A DNA stretch of 64,000 nucleotides from assembly GCF_001039355.2 (NCBI RefSeq), contig NW_019775447.1, forward strand, positions 934,150 through 998,149, in the 5' to 3' direction. The notes under the pieces were generated by a model that saw only the letters and a program-made list of their open reading frames with translations, was not told where the DNA came from and did no database searches. The stretch comes from Lingula anatina (lineage: Eukaryota > Brachiopoda > Lingulata > Lingulida > Lingulidae). The position numbers and the translations under genes are program-made. Shown here piece after piece: positions 1-9,868 of this stretch (position 1 is the first letter of the stretch; each line of letters opens with the position of its first letter).

Positions 1-350
1 TGTGACCTTGAAATTGACCTTTGACCTACTTTTCACCATGAGTTGAACTTTATGGCACATTATGGTAACTCCAAAATTATAACATTTAGTCCCTTACATC
101 TCCAAAACTGGCAGAGATAGGTCCAGAGTTTCTATTGAACTTGAATAGGAAGTCATATACTAGCAATCAAAATGTGACCTTAAAATTGACCTTTGACCTA
201 CTTATTATCATGAACTGAACTCTGCTTATTTCTTTCTCTTTTAACTCCAAACCTGGCAGAGATGGGTCCATAGTTATATTGAAGTTGGATAGGAAGTCAT
301 ATACTGGCAATTTACTGTGACCTTGAAATTGACCTTTGACCTACCTTACG
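1..350. repeat. Tandem repeat with TGACCT half-sites, about 145-170 bp units
   Basis: Three diverged copies begin near 1, 171 and 315. Each opens with a TGTGACCTT block followed by an AT-rich block and a shared segment around CTGGCAGAGAT and GGAAGTCATATACT. Each copy carries a perfect TGACCT-T-TGACCT pair, at 15-27, 187-199 and 330-342. The array continues off the left edge, so its full size is unknown. Confidence 0.8.
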
Positions 351-2443
351 ATGAACTAAACTTTGATTGTACCATTTTTAGTTATATATATTTGTTGCAT
401 ATTTTGAAAATTCTTGTTGATTGCATTTTTACAGCTTGTCAAGCACAAGACTGGTGGCTGTGTCCCTTATTTTGTGTGTGGGGGGGTCTATACGAATGCG
501 CTTACTCCAGCTGGTGGTACAATATTCGGAGGCGGTATCGCCTCTCTGATCCTCTAGTTTTAAAATGGTATAAAATATTCCATGTGTGTATATTTTGATC
601 CTTTTCTCAATGCTTTAAGCATTAAGTGAATGACAAATTTGCTTTCATCTTGGCCTTTCATTTGTAGTGGGTCTGTAAATGTGTGAAATAGGAAAGATGT
701 AATTGATATAGATCTTCAAATCAGATAAATAAATGCAGTTTTTAGATTTAACACTGAAATACCAAAATAAGTCCACTTTGTTGATGGGGTCTGAAAACTG
801 AAAACTGCATAACTGTATTTTACAGCAAGAGATAGCTGACACTTTTTTTTCATTACTTAAAAACTTATAAACACAAATATGACTATATGCTGTTAAAAAT
901 CTTAGTGTTTATTGTTTACTATTGTATACATTAAAAAACAGGTTTAAAAAAGTTTGTTTTACATCATATAACCATACAAAAAGATTACAAAATACATTGC
1001 ACGTGATATTTGCATTTGAAAGTTATTTTTGATCCAAAATAATAATAATAATAGATAATGAATGATATTAAGTATGTATAGTTATCAGCCCTTTTATTAC
1101 AAAAAAGTCAATTCTGAGAATAAGGCACTTGTTACTTTCATGGCCCCTGATATCACATTACACTACCTGCTGACATCGCTGGACTTCTTCTTTTTATAGT
1201 TTTCTTTCATTTTTTTTTTCATGATTCTGTTTATTGTCCTCATGTTTTTTAATCCGTGGAATCCCTTGCAAGTGGGTTAACTGTGTGCAAGCCCAGTTCA
1301 TCTTCAATTACTCTGACATTCTTGTAAAGATTATAATTACAGTATTTACAAATTCTTTCTTGCTGAGAAAATCCCTTATCTCTGCCATCTTCAATCTCTT
1401 GAGTCATAATTTAGAGAAAGCATTGCTGTGTGAAGGTCTGTCAACATTTCTTAAACATAATTCTAGTTAAAAATTAAATTTAAAAATTCTATACATTTGA
1501 AATGTGTTTGATAAGTTCAATTCTTCTGCCCATTGTTGTACACAGATCTTTAGCCTATCCACAAATGTTTTCAAAAATAAAAATTAATCCCCTACACTTT
1601 GGTTTGTAGTGCACTATCTATCTGCTCTCTGCAATATTCAAACTTTTACAGCCCACAGTGCCTGAAAATATAGATCATGACTGTCACTGGTAAATTTGAA
1701 CTAATGATAATCCTTTCTTCTTCATGTTGTGTTTTTATCCATGTTTTTCTAACAGCCACTGAATTCAGTGCTGCTGATCATTGATGGTCTTTCGTCAAGG
1801 TAATCTTTCAACTCCTTTTTTTTTTTTTTTTTGGCTCCTAAACTTTTTCATTACTTCACCTAAAGTTCCTAGTAAAATTTGCACTTTCTCTGGATTCATC
1901 CTCCATATCATCTCAGGTGCAGTTAAAATCATGTGTTGTCAGCTCCTTGTCCATTGCCTGGATGATAAAAAGACTGATTTTTGCATTTTCAAGATGTAGA
2001 ATTGCAAATTTTTGTTTCACGTCATTTCATTCATTTGTCTGACCCATTGAAAGCATTTTATCCAGACCCATTTTTGCAATCAGCTATGTGAATTTTTATC
2101 GGTAAGAGTTAAACATATGCAAACACATATGGTGATTATCAATTACAAAATTTCTTTTATTTTCTTACAAAGTAAGGGGGGGTGCACTTTCTGCCTTTAC
2201 TTGAACTTAATGCTCAGAGTTACTAATTATTGTGTTGTTTCCCAGTTAGCATACAATCTCCAAAGTCTGGTGACATTTCTGTTGGTGGACCTATTGATAG
2301 TGGCATTACAACACTGGCGGTTCTTGCCTCCTTTGCTGATAGGTAAGCAAGTGCCACCTTCATTTTTGACCTCGGGCAACTTCCTTCCCATTGTGTGATA
2401 CACTCAGCCATGGTGCCATGTACCAGTCTTATCCACACATCAC
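351..2443. other. Non-coding stretch, no supported gene
   Basis: AT-rich DNA with short homopolymers, including a T-run near 1816-1832. Open frames here are short and do not resemble known proteins. Around 2244-2342 there is an open block flanked by AG and GT that reads through without a stop in two + frames, but I recognise no protein and it may be repeat-derived. The missing upstream part of PIGW was not found here. Confidence 0.5.
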
Positions 2444-3025
2444 TTAAAGGGGCCATTCAGAATCAGTTGGTGCACACTAACTAATTCTTACTAACTCCAA
2501 CAAGACTCGCAGAGTGCAATCAGATGAAAGGGACACTCCATGGGACTTTCCGGTATAATTAATATTTATAAATTCTCTCCACATTTTAAAAAATCCCTCA
2601 CGGTCATATTTGTCTTGTGAAGCTTCTTATATTTCCCAATTCAGACTCAAAAGACAATAAAATCCTTTAAATAAAAGTTTATCTGAGGCATACCTCATCA
2701 TCTTTTAAGCCTCTTTGGCCAGTCATTTTAAACTAATATCAAATTAAGAATGGAATAAAACATTGAATCTAAGTGCACTAATGGGTTGTGTCATTATTCA
2801 TGAGTAGAAGAAAATTGCTCTTTGCCCCAGGAAATTTCATTTTGCCGGGAAAATCCCATGGAGTTGGCCTTTAACAGACTAGCACACTCCTATTGTTTCT
2901 ACAGTACTCAATTAATAACCAACTTCTGTTTATTCTACTCAATGCCAGGAGGAGACGTGTAAGTCTGTTACTCTAACTGCATTCAGCAAGAGTCCCTGAG
3001 GAGTCATTCTGAATGGCCCTGAACA
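2444..3025. mobile_element. Nested TTAA-type foldback (MITE-like) elements
   Basis: An inner pair of inverted ends is visible at about 2526-2553 and 2845-2874, sharing ACTCCATGGGA-like sequence, with TTAA at the right end. An outer inverted pair, GGGCCATTCAGAAT at about 2450 and its complement at about 3007, may be a second element around it. No transposase is encoded. TTAA-flanked ends are known from piggyBac and Kolobok families, but that assignment is inference. Confidence 0.5.
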
Positions 3026-3277
3026 TATTTGATTATACTATGATATCATAGGATAATGATTTGAACTGTTGGACAATCAATATCAATTTTAGAAGTTTTT
3101 ATGAACAGTTCTGTCTTACTTATAGTTGTGGCTTTAGAGGAGTCATTCTGAATGGCCCTGAACATATTTGATTATACTATGATATCATAGGATAATGATT
3201 TGAACTGTTGGACAATCAATATCAATTTTAGAAGTTTTTATGAACAGTTCTGTCTTACTTATAGTTGTGGCTTTAGA
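3001..3277. repeat. Exact 139-bp tandem duplication
   Basis: Positions 3001-3138 recur without a visible difference at 3140-3277 (period 139). It lies in the intron or region just upstream of the last PIGW exon. The lack of divergence means it is very recent or an assembly artefact. Confidence 0.92.
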
Positions 3278-3424
3278 CACCAAATAAATGTTAGCAAAGT
3301 GTTCAACCTTTCCATTGCTGCTTTTGTAAGTCAGTATTTTGTTGAATCCAAACTACAGCATTCAAGCTGATTTACACATGTTCAAGAAAAAATGGTTTTA
3401 TGTCATGTTTGGTTTCTGTTTCAG

Positions 3425-3660
3425 ATCCCCACATGGTGCAGCACAAAGTTGGCGTGTCTGATCTCATCAATGCAATCAACAGGAATGCACTTATGTACTT
3501 TCTCTTAGCCAATATCTTCACAGGGCTTGTGAACATTTTCATGGAAACCATTTATGCTCCTCCCACTACTTCATTTTGGGTGCTGGCAGCTTACTTGGCT
3601 ATCCTGTCAGGAGTGTCATTAGTTTTACACAAACTGAATATTAATACAAAGATTTGGTGA
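3425..3660 (+). CDS. PIGW: PIG-W, GPI-anchor inositol acyltransferase, last exon (partial gene)
   Basis: PIG-W/Gwt1 acylates the inositol ring of glucosaminyl-phosphatidylinositol in the ER membrane, an early step of GPI-anchor synthesis. The exon follows a TTTCAG acceptor ending at 3424 and codes about 78 residues to a TGA at 3658-3660. The family's C-terminal block is clear: NAINRNALMYFLLANIFTG, then LVNIFMETIY, a last hydrophobic membrane segment, and a tail ending IW. The first two bases complete a codon from an upstream exon. No upstream coding exon could be recognised within 1-3400, so the rest probably lies left of the window. The human gene has a single coding exon, so the split form is a lineage difference. 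Identity is confident; completeness is not. Confidence 0.85.
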
Positions 3661-4461
3661 AATATGCATTATGCTAATTAATATTTAGTAAATTTGATAT
3701 CAATACTACTTGATGTTATGTGTTAAAAGGGAATTTCTATAATTTTACATCTTGCTTAATTTATATTGCCAGTTGCATATGATTCTTTTACCTACTTTTT
3801 TTTATAGAAACCAATTTCAATTATTTCCTTAGGTATCTTTTAAAATCTCCCAATTTCAGATTGATCCATTAAAATGCATGTCTTTTGCATATATTCTTCT
3901 GTATCAGTAGTGTGATAATATATCCCCAAAAATATTTTTTGTGTGTTTGGATTGTTATCACTATCTAAGATTGTTAAACTCGTTGGATATTTGGATATTG
4001 CAAAAATGAACTTCTGACTTGGAAAAGAATACAACATTACTGTGCACCAATCAAGAATTATAAGTGTTTATGGCTGGCTGATTATGTTGTTAAGAGGATC
4101 TTATTTGTTCTAAGAATATTTTCTTAATGGAAAGTCAGCAAATTTAAAGTAAATATTTTATTAATTTCTATTTTCTAGATGATTACATTTTCATTTCTTG
4201 TCCAGTATCAGCTTTTGCCATTCATTCTAAAAAATTAACTCTGGTTTTGAATTTTATCAGACTAAAATTGATTATTAAATTTCAACATTCCACAGTGTGT
4301 AAATGTGTTAGTTGTGAGGCATTTGATCTTTTTACCACTTTAGAGGTAGAACTGTTTCACCAAGTGCAAACGTGACACAGCGAATTTCATTTTACAAGTC
4401 AGAATTGTCGTTATGTTTATTCTAATCGCGGTTTGTATCTGTAATAAAAGGAAAGAATGGT
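3661..4461. other. PIGW 3' region and intergenic DNA
   Basis: AT-rich sequence with no credible open frame. It presumably contains the PIGW 3' untranslated region. No strong canonical polyadenylation signal close to the stop was found. Confidence 0.4.
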
Positions 4462-4533
4462 TGGAGATGCCGGGGATTGAACCCGGGGCCTCACACATGC
4501 AAAGCGTGCGCTCTACCACTGAGCTACATCCCC
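4462..4533 (-). tRNA. tRNA-Ala (anticodon TGC)
   Basis: Read on the minus strand, the 72-nt sequence folds as a full cloverleaf. The 7-bp acceptor stem pairs GGGGATG with CATCTCC, with one G-U pair. The A box is TAGCTCAGTGG, the B box GGTTCAATCCC, and the anticodon loop CTTTGCATG gives anticodon TGC. There is no variable-arm insertion or intron. A run of four T, a Pol III terminator, follows about 13 nt downstream (plus-strand AAAA at 4446-4449). No poly-A tail or flanking duplication suggests a SINE, so it is read as a genuine gene. Confidence 0.95.
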
Positions 4534-5332
4534 GTAGATGGTCACTTCTGCTACATAACTTGCATAAAGAATATAACATCATTTTACTACTATCTGTTTT
4601 TTTTCTGCATTTTTACAAGATATAACACATTTTTTATCACCGCTCTTATATAAGTTGCAGAAATTTGTTAACAGTGCAGACAAAGACGTGAGATACATCT
4701 TCAGAGAAAAGGAACATTTTTAAAAAACTGGTACTTTATGAAAAGATTTCTGAAAACGATTTGAAGTATTTTTTCTTGTCATCTTGAATCTGCCCTGATA
4801 ATTTCGCCCTTTGGACAGATGACAACACATTTTGATTGGAATGAAAAATGCTTGCTGCTGCAGTAGGCCCTATACGCCATTCTCACCTAGACGAATAAAA
4901 TGTTTTGTTCGTCCAAATAGTACAGTAGCATGAAAATGAAATGAAGAGATAATATGAAATATGCCAAATATATTATAAACTAAAAACAAGTATTCATTAT
5001 CCTAACTCAATTCGAGCAGAAGAGAACCCTTGCTAGCACTAACAGGTACGGTACTGTAATTCGCTAGCACGAAATCCGTGCGTTAGCACTCCTACCAGTA
5101 TATGGAAGAAAAAATGTTGCTTAGGTTTAAGGTTGTGGTTTTCAACTTGTTCATCATAAGATTGTCGCTTTCGTACATCTAGAGAAATGACAACTGTGTT
5201 GAAGTCCAATAATATTTGTCCCTACTAGTGTGTGGTGAATACAGTACGCAATTTTTAAAGTTCAAGTAGCAGTCTTTTAACTCAGTGTCACTTAAACATA
5301 TAACATTTTATTATCAATATAATATTCTTAGG
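4534..5332. other. Intergenic, no gene seen
   Basis: AT-rich sequence. A small hairpin-like pair of GCTAGCACG and CGTGCGTTAGC lies near 5073-5098. Nothing coding is supported. Confidence 0.4.
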
Positions 5333-5532
5333 GCTGTATTCCCAGAGCTTTTAGATCGATCTATCCCCGCAGGGGAGTCTCACTAGATTACTGTCAGATA
5401 ATCCGGCTTTAAATGTCTGTCCCGCCTACTACAAGCTTTCGTGTCTGCTCGGCTGACAGCTATTTAGCGTGAACCCCCAGGGAGTAAGGTCGATCTAAAG
5501 TAGATCGATCTAATCTCTGGAAATGGGGTCTA
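5333..5532. mobile_element. Foldback MITE-like element
   Basis: The left end GTATTCCCAGAGCTTTTAGA and the right end, read on the other strand as CCAGAGATTAGATCGATCTA, form an inverted pair around about 130 bp of interior. AGATCGATCTA occurs in both arms. It has no coding capacity and is probably a non-autonomous DNA transposon. Confidence 0.55.
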
Positions 5533-5577
5533 ACATTCTATGTACAACTTCAACTCACTGGGTTGCAATCTTGATAA

Positions 5578-5622
<45 letters not shown>
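5578..5622. repeat. (ATT)n microsatellite
   Basis: About fifteen uninterrupted ATT units. Confidence 0.97.
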
Positions 5623-5623
<1 letters not shown>

Positions 5624-5665
5624 GCCAGGTACCAGTAAGAGCCACGTTTCTGTTGAAACTCCTTG

Positions 5666-5982
5666 TAGTCTAGATGACTGGTGCAAAAATTGCTCAAAAT
5701 GTGGAAAAAGCATGAAACTTGGCACAAATGTTCTTTGGACTATGCTGATCATTTTCAAGGGCAGTGCCCAAAATTTCAAAGCGTTGCCTAGCAACTGTTG
5801 CTAAGGAAGTGATTTACCTTAGTAACAAACTAATTGGACCTTTCTTGTTCAGTTTAAATGATTTAAAAAGGCTTTTAATAATGTTTCAAACCATCAGAAC
5901 TATCACTATACTATTTTAAGACATGAAAAACCCAAGTAAACCATTGCAACAGTTGCTAGGCAGCATATTACCCTAGCAACAA
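5666..5982 (-). repeat. Dispersed repeat family E, copy 1
   Basis: Inverted relative to the copies at about 8302-8629 and 14181-14508. It contains TCTAGATGACTGGTGC at one end, repeated GTTGCTAGG/CCTAGCAAC motifs, and a shared block around GGGCAGTGCCCAAAATTTC. It codes for nothing recognisable and is probably a short interspersed or MITE-like element. Confidence 0.8.
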
Positions 5983-6035
5983 GTATTTAACATTATATAT
6001 TTAATAATATATATTTAATAATATATATGCANATG

Positions 6036-6353
6036 TAGTCTAGATGACTGGTGCAAAAATTGCTCAAAAGGTGGAAAAAGCATGAAACTTGGCACAAATG
6101 TACTTTGGACTATGCTGATCATTTTCAAGGGCAGTGCCCAAAATTTCAAAGCGTTGCTTAGCAACCGTTGCTAAGGAAGTGATTTACCTTAGTAACAAGC
6201 TAATTGGACCTTCCTTGTTCAGTTTAAATTATTTAAATAGGCTTTTAATAATGTTTCAAGCCATCAGAACTATCACTATACTATTTTAAGACATTAAAAA
6301 CCCAAGTAAACCATTGCAACAGTTGCTAGGCAACATTTTACCCTAGCAACAAG
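6036..6353 (-). repeat. Dispersed repeat family E, copy 2 (tandem to copy 1)
   Basis: Near-identical to copy 1, about 370 bp to the left, including the AT-rich tail. A single N at 6032 lies immediately before it, so the tandem arrangement may be an assembly join rather than a true duplication. Confidence 0.8.
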
Positions 6354-6479
6354 TATTTTACATTATATATTTAATAATATACATTTAATTATATATATAC
6401 AGATATCTCTGTAGCATTTTACATACCTTCCAGTTCCTTCCCATCTTTCTGTTCCCATTCTACATATACTAACATGTTT

Positions 6480-7660
6480 CTTAATTATTAAGATAGGTAC
6501 ATATAAATAGTGTATGCTTGCACAAACCCAAATACAAATATCTCCATTCTTTCAATGACCACACCTAAATTATCTTTAGCGGGGCAAATGATGCACATCC
6601 AAACATTTTTACATGTGGACAATCCCCAAAAACGTACAGAATATTTTCTGTAGCAGTATTGCAAAATTCTCAAATTCATAAGATAAGCATAAGAATTGAA
6701 TATTCTATGATTTATTCTGAATTGGAGCAACTTCATTTTCTTGTGATCTGTTTCTTAAATGTTAGTTCCCAATTATCAGTACTCAAGGTTTTTTAAAATA
6801 TGTCTGCCATTCACCCACACCTTTATCTGGTGATATTTTATGGTTTTGGAGGATTTTTTTGCGAAAAAATATCTGGATGGTTGGGTCACTTGTTTAATTG
6901 AGTCAATTATTTCTTGGAATGCTATGAGTTATTTCCTTCCATGGGAAGAGATAGCCATTCAGATGGTAAGCTCTTCTGGATGCTGAATTAGCCCAGAAAG
7001 TTAGTGTTAAGGTTGATTTTTTGTTGAGTTCCTCTAGACAGATGGGATTTCAAATGTCATTTATAATATCATTGATGTAAAAAAAACATTTTACACCATC
7101 TTTTATGGAAAATAGTTTTTCGGTCTCCTTTCAATTTTTGAGTTTTGACATAATGGTTGTGATAGGATTTTATCTGGGATTAAATTGAAATTTTCCTGAA
7201 TTTCACTCAAAGAACCAATAATCTTTGCCAAAAGGGATAAGAAGTTGCTTTTAGTATTTTTAATCTACCTTTCGTTACTACAGATTCCTGACATTTCGCC
7301 AAGAAAAACGCTCTCCACTTACTCTTATTTTCTTCATAAAGAAGTCTTTTAAGACATGTAAAGTTTAGGGCCTTGGTAAAATTTTTATTTGTGGTACCTT
7401 TTACCGTCCATTTTTGTAATCAGACGCCATCCTTTCTTTTGTATCTTTTCCCATTCCTGATAAAGTTAAATATGCTATGCATTGAGAGAGGGGGGGGGGG
7501 GCTGCTAGGAGAGTTTATACATGCACTACGGAAGATGAGAAATACAAAAGGTTTAACCACTGTTGACTTTCCTATTATTGAAAGGTTTCTCAGAGACCAG
7601 ATTTCCAAGATATTTTTCATTTTGTTCAAAATTTTTCTAAAAAGTTTTTTCACATTGTTA
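6480..7660 (-). pseudogene. Degenerate non-LTR retrotransposon fragment (C-terminal part)
   Basis: Minus-strand translation gives interrupted pieces resembling the region after the reverse transcriptase domain of L1/Tx1-like elements. Around 7653-7540 it reads NLSIIGKSTVVK, followed by FNFIRNGK. Further on, around 6736-6490, it reads FRINHRIF and CRKYSVRFWG. Stops and frameshifts break it repeatedly, and a run of about eleven G near 7491-7502 interrupts the frame. It overlaps, in alignment terms, with the end of the better preserved fragment at 8627-9388, so the two come from separate insertions of related elements. Confidence 0.6.
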
Positions 7661-8629
7661 TTTGTCAGTTTCTATTCTCTACCAAGTAACTTAAATACAC
7701 CTGCATGGTTCTATTTTAATTCTTTTTGTTAATCAATGAAGTTCAAAAGTTTCTGTTCACACCCAAAGGCTGTTAGATGCCATATCTTACTTCCACCAAG
7801 GCTGCTTTACAACAATATAAGAATACTCTTGCGAGATGAACATATCTGAATCAGCACTACGGTGCCGTGTCATCAGATACCATGTGCTCACTCTGGTTGG
7901 ACTTGTGCGGAACAGTGGACCCTTGTGGACATATTTGCCAGAAGCTATTGACCTGCCCAGAGTTGCTTCAGTGTGCATGTAGGTGCAGATGTAGAGGCTA
8001 ACAATGTGCAAGGGCAAAATGCACTGTACATTGCACATACAAGGGAGAATTTAACGTCTTAACTATTGCAAAGTTTTATAAAGAGTCGCAAGGTAATAAA
8101 AGCATGGAAATGGCTGGTTACTAACTTTGAACATGCTGACTTAAGTATCTACACTGGCAATGTTTTTGATCAGATGTGTGTAAACATCACACAATTGTTT
8201 CAACTTATTGGATTAAAAGTATGAACATCTTGCTCGAAAGTGTAGTTCTTAGCTAGAATTATAGATTTGCCTTACTTAATAGACTAACGCAACTTTAAAT
8301 GCTTGTTGCTAGGGTAATATGCTGCCTAGCAATCGTGACTAAGGTTAATTTGGGTTTTAATTGCCTTAAAATAGTCTAGTGATAGTTCTGATGCCCTTAA
8401 ACATAGTTATTAGCATTTCTAAACCATTTAAACTGGACAAGAAAGGTCTTATTAGCTTGTTACTAAGGAAATTCGCTTCCATAGCGACGGTTGCTAAGCA
8501 ACGCTTTGAAATTTTGGGCACTGCCCTTGAAAATGATCAGCATAGACCAAAGAACATTTGTGCCAAGTTTCATGCTTTTTCCACATTTTGAGCAATTTGG
8601 CCAAAATATAGCACCAGTCATCCAGACTA
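7661..8629 (+). repeat. About 960-bp direct repeat R, copy 1
   Basis: Closely similar (by eye about nine bases in ten) to 13550-14508 in the same orientation. Both start at a TTTGTCAGTTTCTATTCT block and end in GCACCAGTCATCCAGACTA. The last 330 bases are a family E copy. Short open frames inside it are not convincing genes. Confidence 0.88.
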
Positions 8630-9388
8630 ATGGGTAAGTTTGGAAATTAATAACGATTTTACAATCGTGGTTTTACCTATTGGGCTAAGGATGCGTTTTT
8701 TCCATTGTTTAATCTGACTTTGTACTTTTGTCATTTGCTTTTGATAATTCAGATCAATCATGTCACTTAACTCTACTGAAAAAGTTATGCCTAACAGCTC
8801 AAATATTTGTACCCCCCAATAAAGTTTCCATCTGGAATGATGGTACACATCTTTACTATATTTTTTGGAACCTATCCATATTACTTTAGTTTTTGAGGCA
8901 TTGATGTGTAGTCCAGATAATTTTGCAAAGTATTCAAGGGTTTCCAGGGAATGGAATAAAGATTGTTTCGATCCTTTTAATGTAAGTGAAATGTCATCTG
9001 CATATTGTAAAATCTTATTCTCGATTCCATTAATTGATATTCCTTTTATAAATGTGTTGCTCTTTATCAGTATTGACAGCATTTCAGCACTCAATATAAA
9101 TAAATAAGGGGCTACTGGGTCACCTTGTCGACAACCTCTTTGGATAGAAAACGGTTTCGACAGGAAACCACATTGTAGAACGGATGCTGTAATGTTAGTG
9201 TTTAGTATGTTTACCCATGTTATTAGATTTCTGCCAAAGCCGAAAATGTTAAGAACTTTATGGATGAAGGACCAAGCTAAGGAATCAAAAGCTTTTTCGA
9301 AGTCAATCAACATTAGAAGGCCAGGAATCTGTCTATTCTCAGTACAGTCCATCAGATCACATATTGCTCGTATGTTATCACCCAAGCA
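8627..9388 (-). mobile_element. Non-LTR retrotransposon reverse transcriptase domain (fragment)
   Basis: An uninterrupted minus-strand frame of about 250 codons carries the reverse transcriptase core in order. FEKAFDSLAWSF matches the palm motif, GCRQGDPVAPYLFIL is the classic LINE motif, and QYADDISL holds the catalytic YADD. A later SPIGKTTIVKSLL block is typical of L1/Tx1-type elements. Endonuclease and N-terminal parts are missing. The frame is truncated at 8627 by repeat R and at the other end by an N at 9389. The intact frame indicates a younger insertion than the neighbouring fragment at 6480-7660. Confidence 0.88.
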
Positions 9389-9389
9389 N

Positions 9390-9596
9390 GCTCAAAAATG
9401 TGTACCCCCCAATAAAGTTTCCATCTGGAATGATGGTACACATCTTTACTATATTTTTTGGAACCTATCCATATTACTTTAGTTTTTGAGGCATTGATGT
9501 GTAGTCCAGATAATTTTGCAAAGTATTCAAGGGTTTCCAAGGAATTGAATAAAGATTCTTTCGATCCATCTAATGTAAGTGAAGTGTCCACTTTGC
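9390..9596 (-). pseudogene. Second partial copy of the same reverse transcriptase region
   Basis: Repeats 8796-8998 with few differences, right after the single N at 9389. It covers only the segment from the region after YADD. This is either a truncated second insertion or a redundant contig end. Confidence 0.75.
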
Positions 9597-9868
9597 ATTT
9601 TTGCTAGAATTGATGTGATTTAAGCTATTTGATAGTGTGACGGTCATGTAAATATTTGTGTATCTGTAATGAAGTGTGTGTAAAATTTGGCAAACATTTC
9701 AATTCAGGACAATTCTTATATTATTTCTTCATCTGTCATATGACAGAATTGATCCTTGTCAAAAAAGGTTTGCCTTTCTTAAAATGCAATTCATGGTGAC
9801 ATAGGTGGTTGAATGACAAAGTTGATGCCTCTTTCATTTTGATAAATTTGGTATCTCTTTCATTTTAG

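Noticed and set aside
317-598. Open frame of 93 codons on +
   Set aside because: It begins inside the tandem repeat, shows no domain or plausible composition, and has no splice context.
1781-1999. Short + frame with a Phe-rich stretch
   Set aside because: Created by a T-run; no family features.
2223-2456. Minus and + frames around a possible exon at 2244-2342
   Set aside because: Considered as an upstream PIGW exon. Neither reading resembles PIG-W, and the sequence borders a foldback element.
4340-4625. Overlapping open frames on both strands around 4.4-4.6 kb
   Set aside because: They are shadows of the tRNA-Ala gene, as their translations cover the tRNA itself.
7373-7732. 119-codon + frame
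   Set aside because: Antisense to the LINE fragment; it includes a homopolymer G-run coding Gly residues and is not a gene.
7787-8038. Minus-strand frame in repeat R, also present in the second copy
   Set aside because: It is present in both copies, which raised interest, but it is short, starts and ends arbitrarily, and has no recognisable domain. The similarity is explained by the repeat itself.
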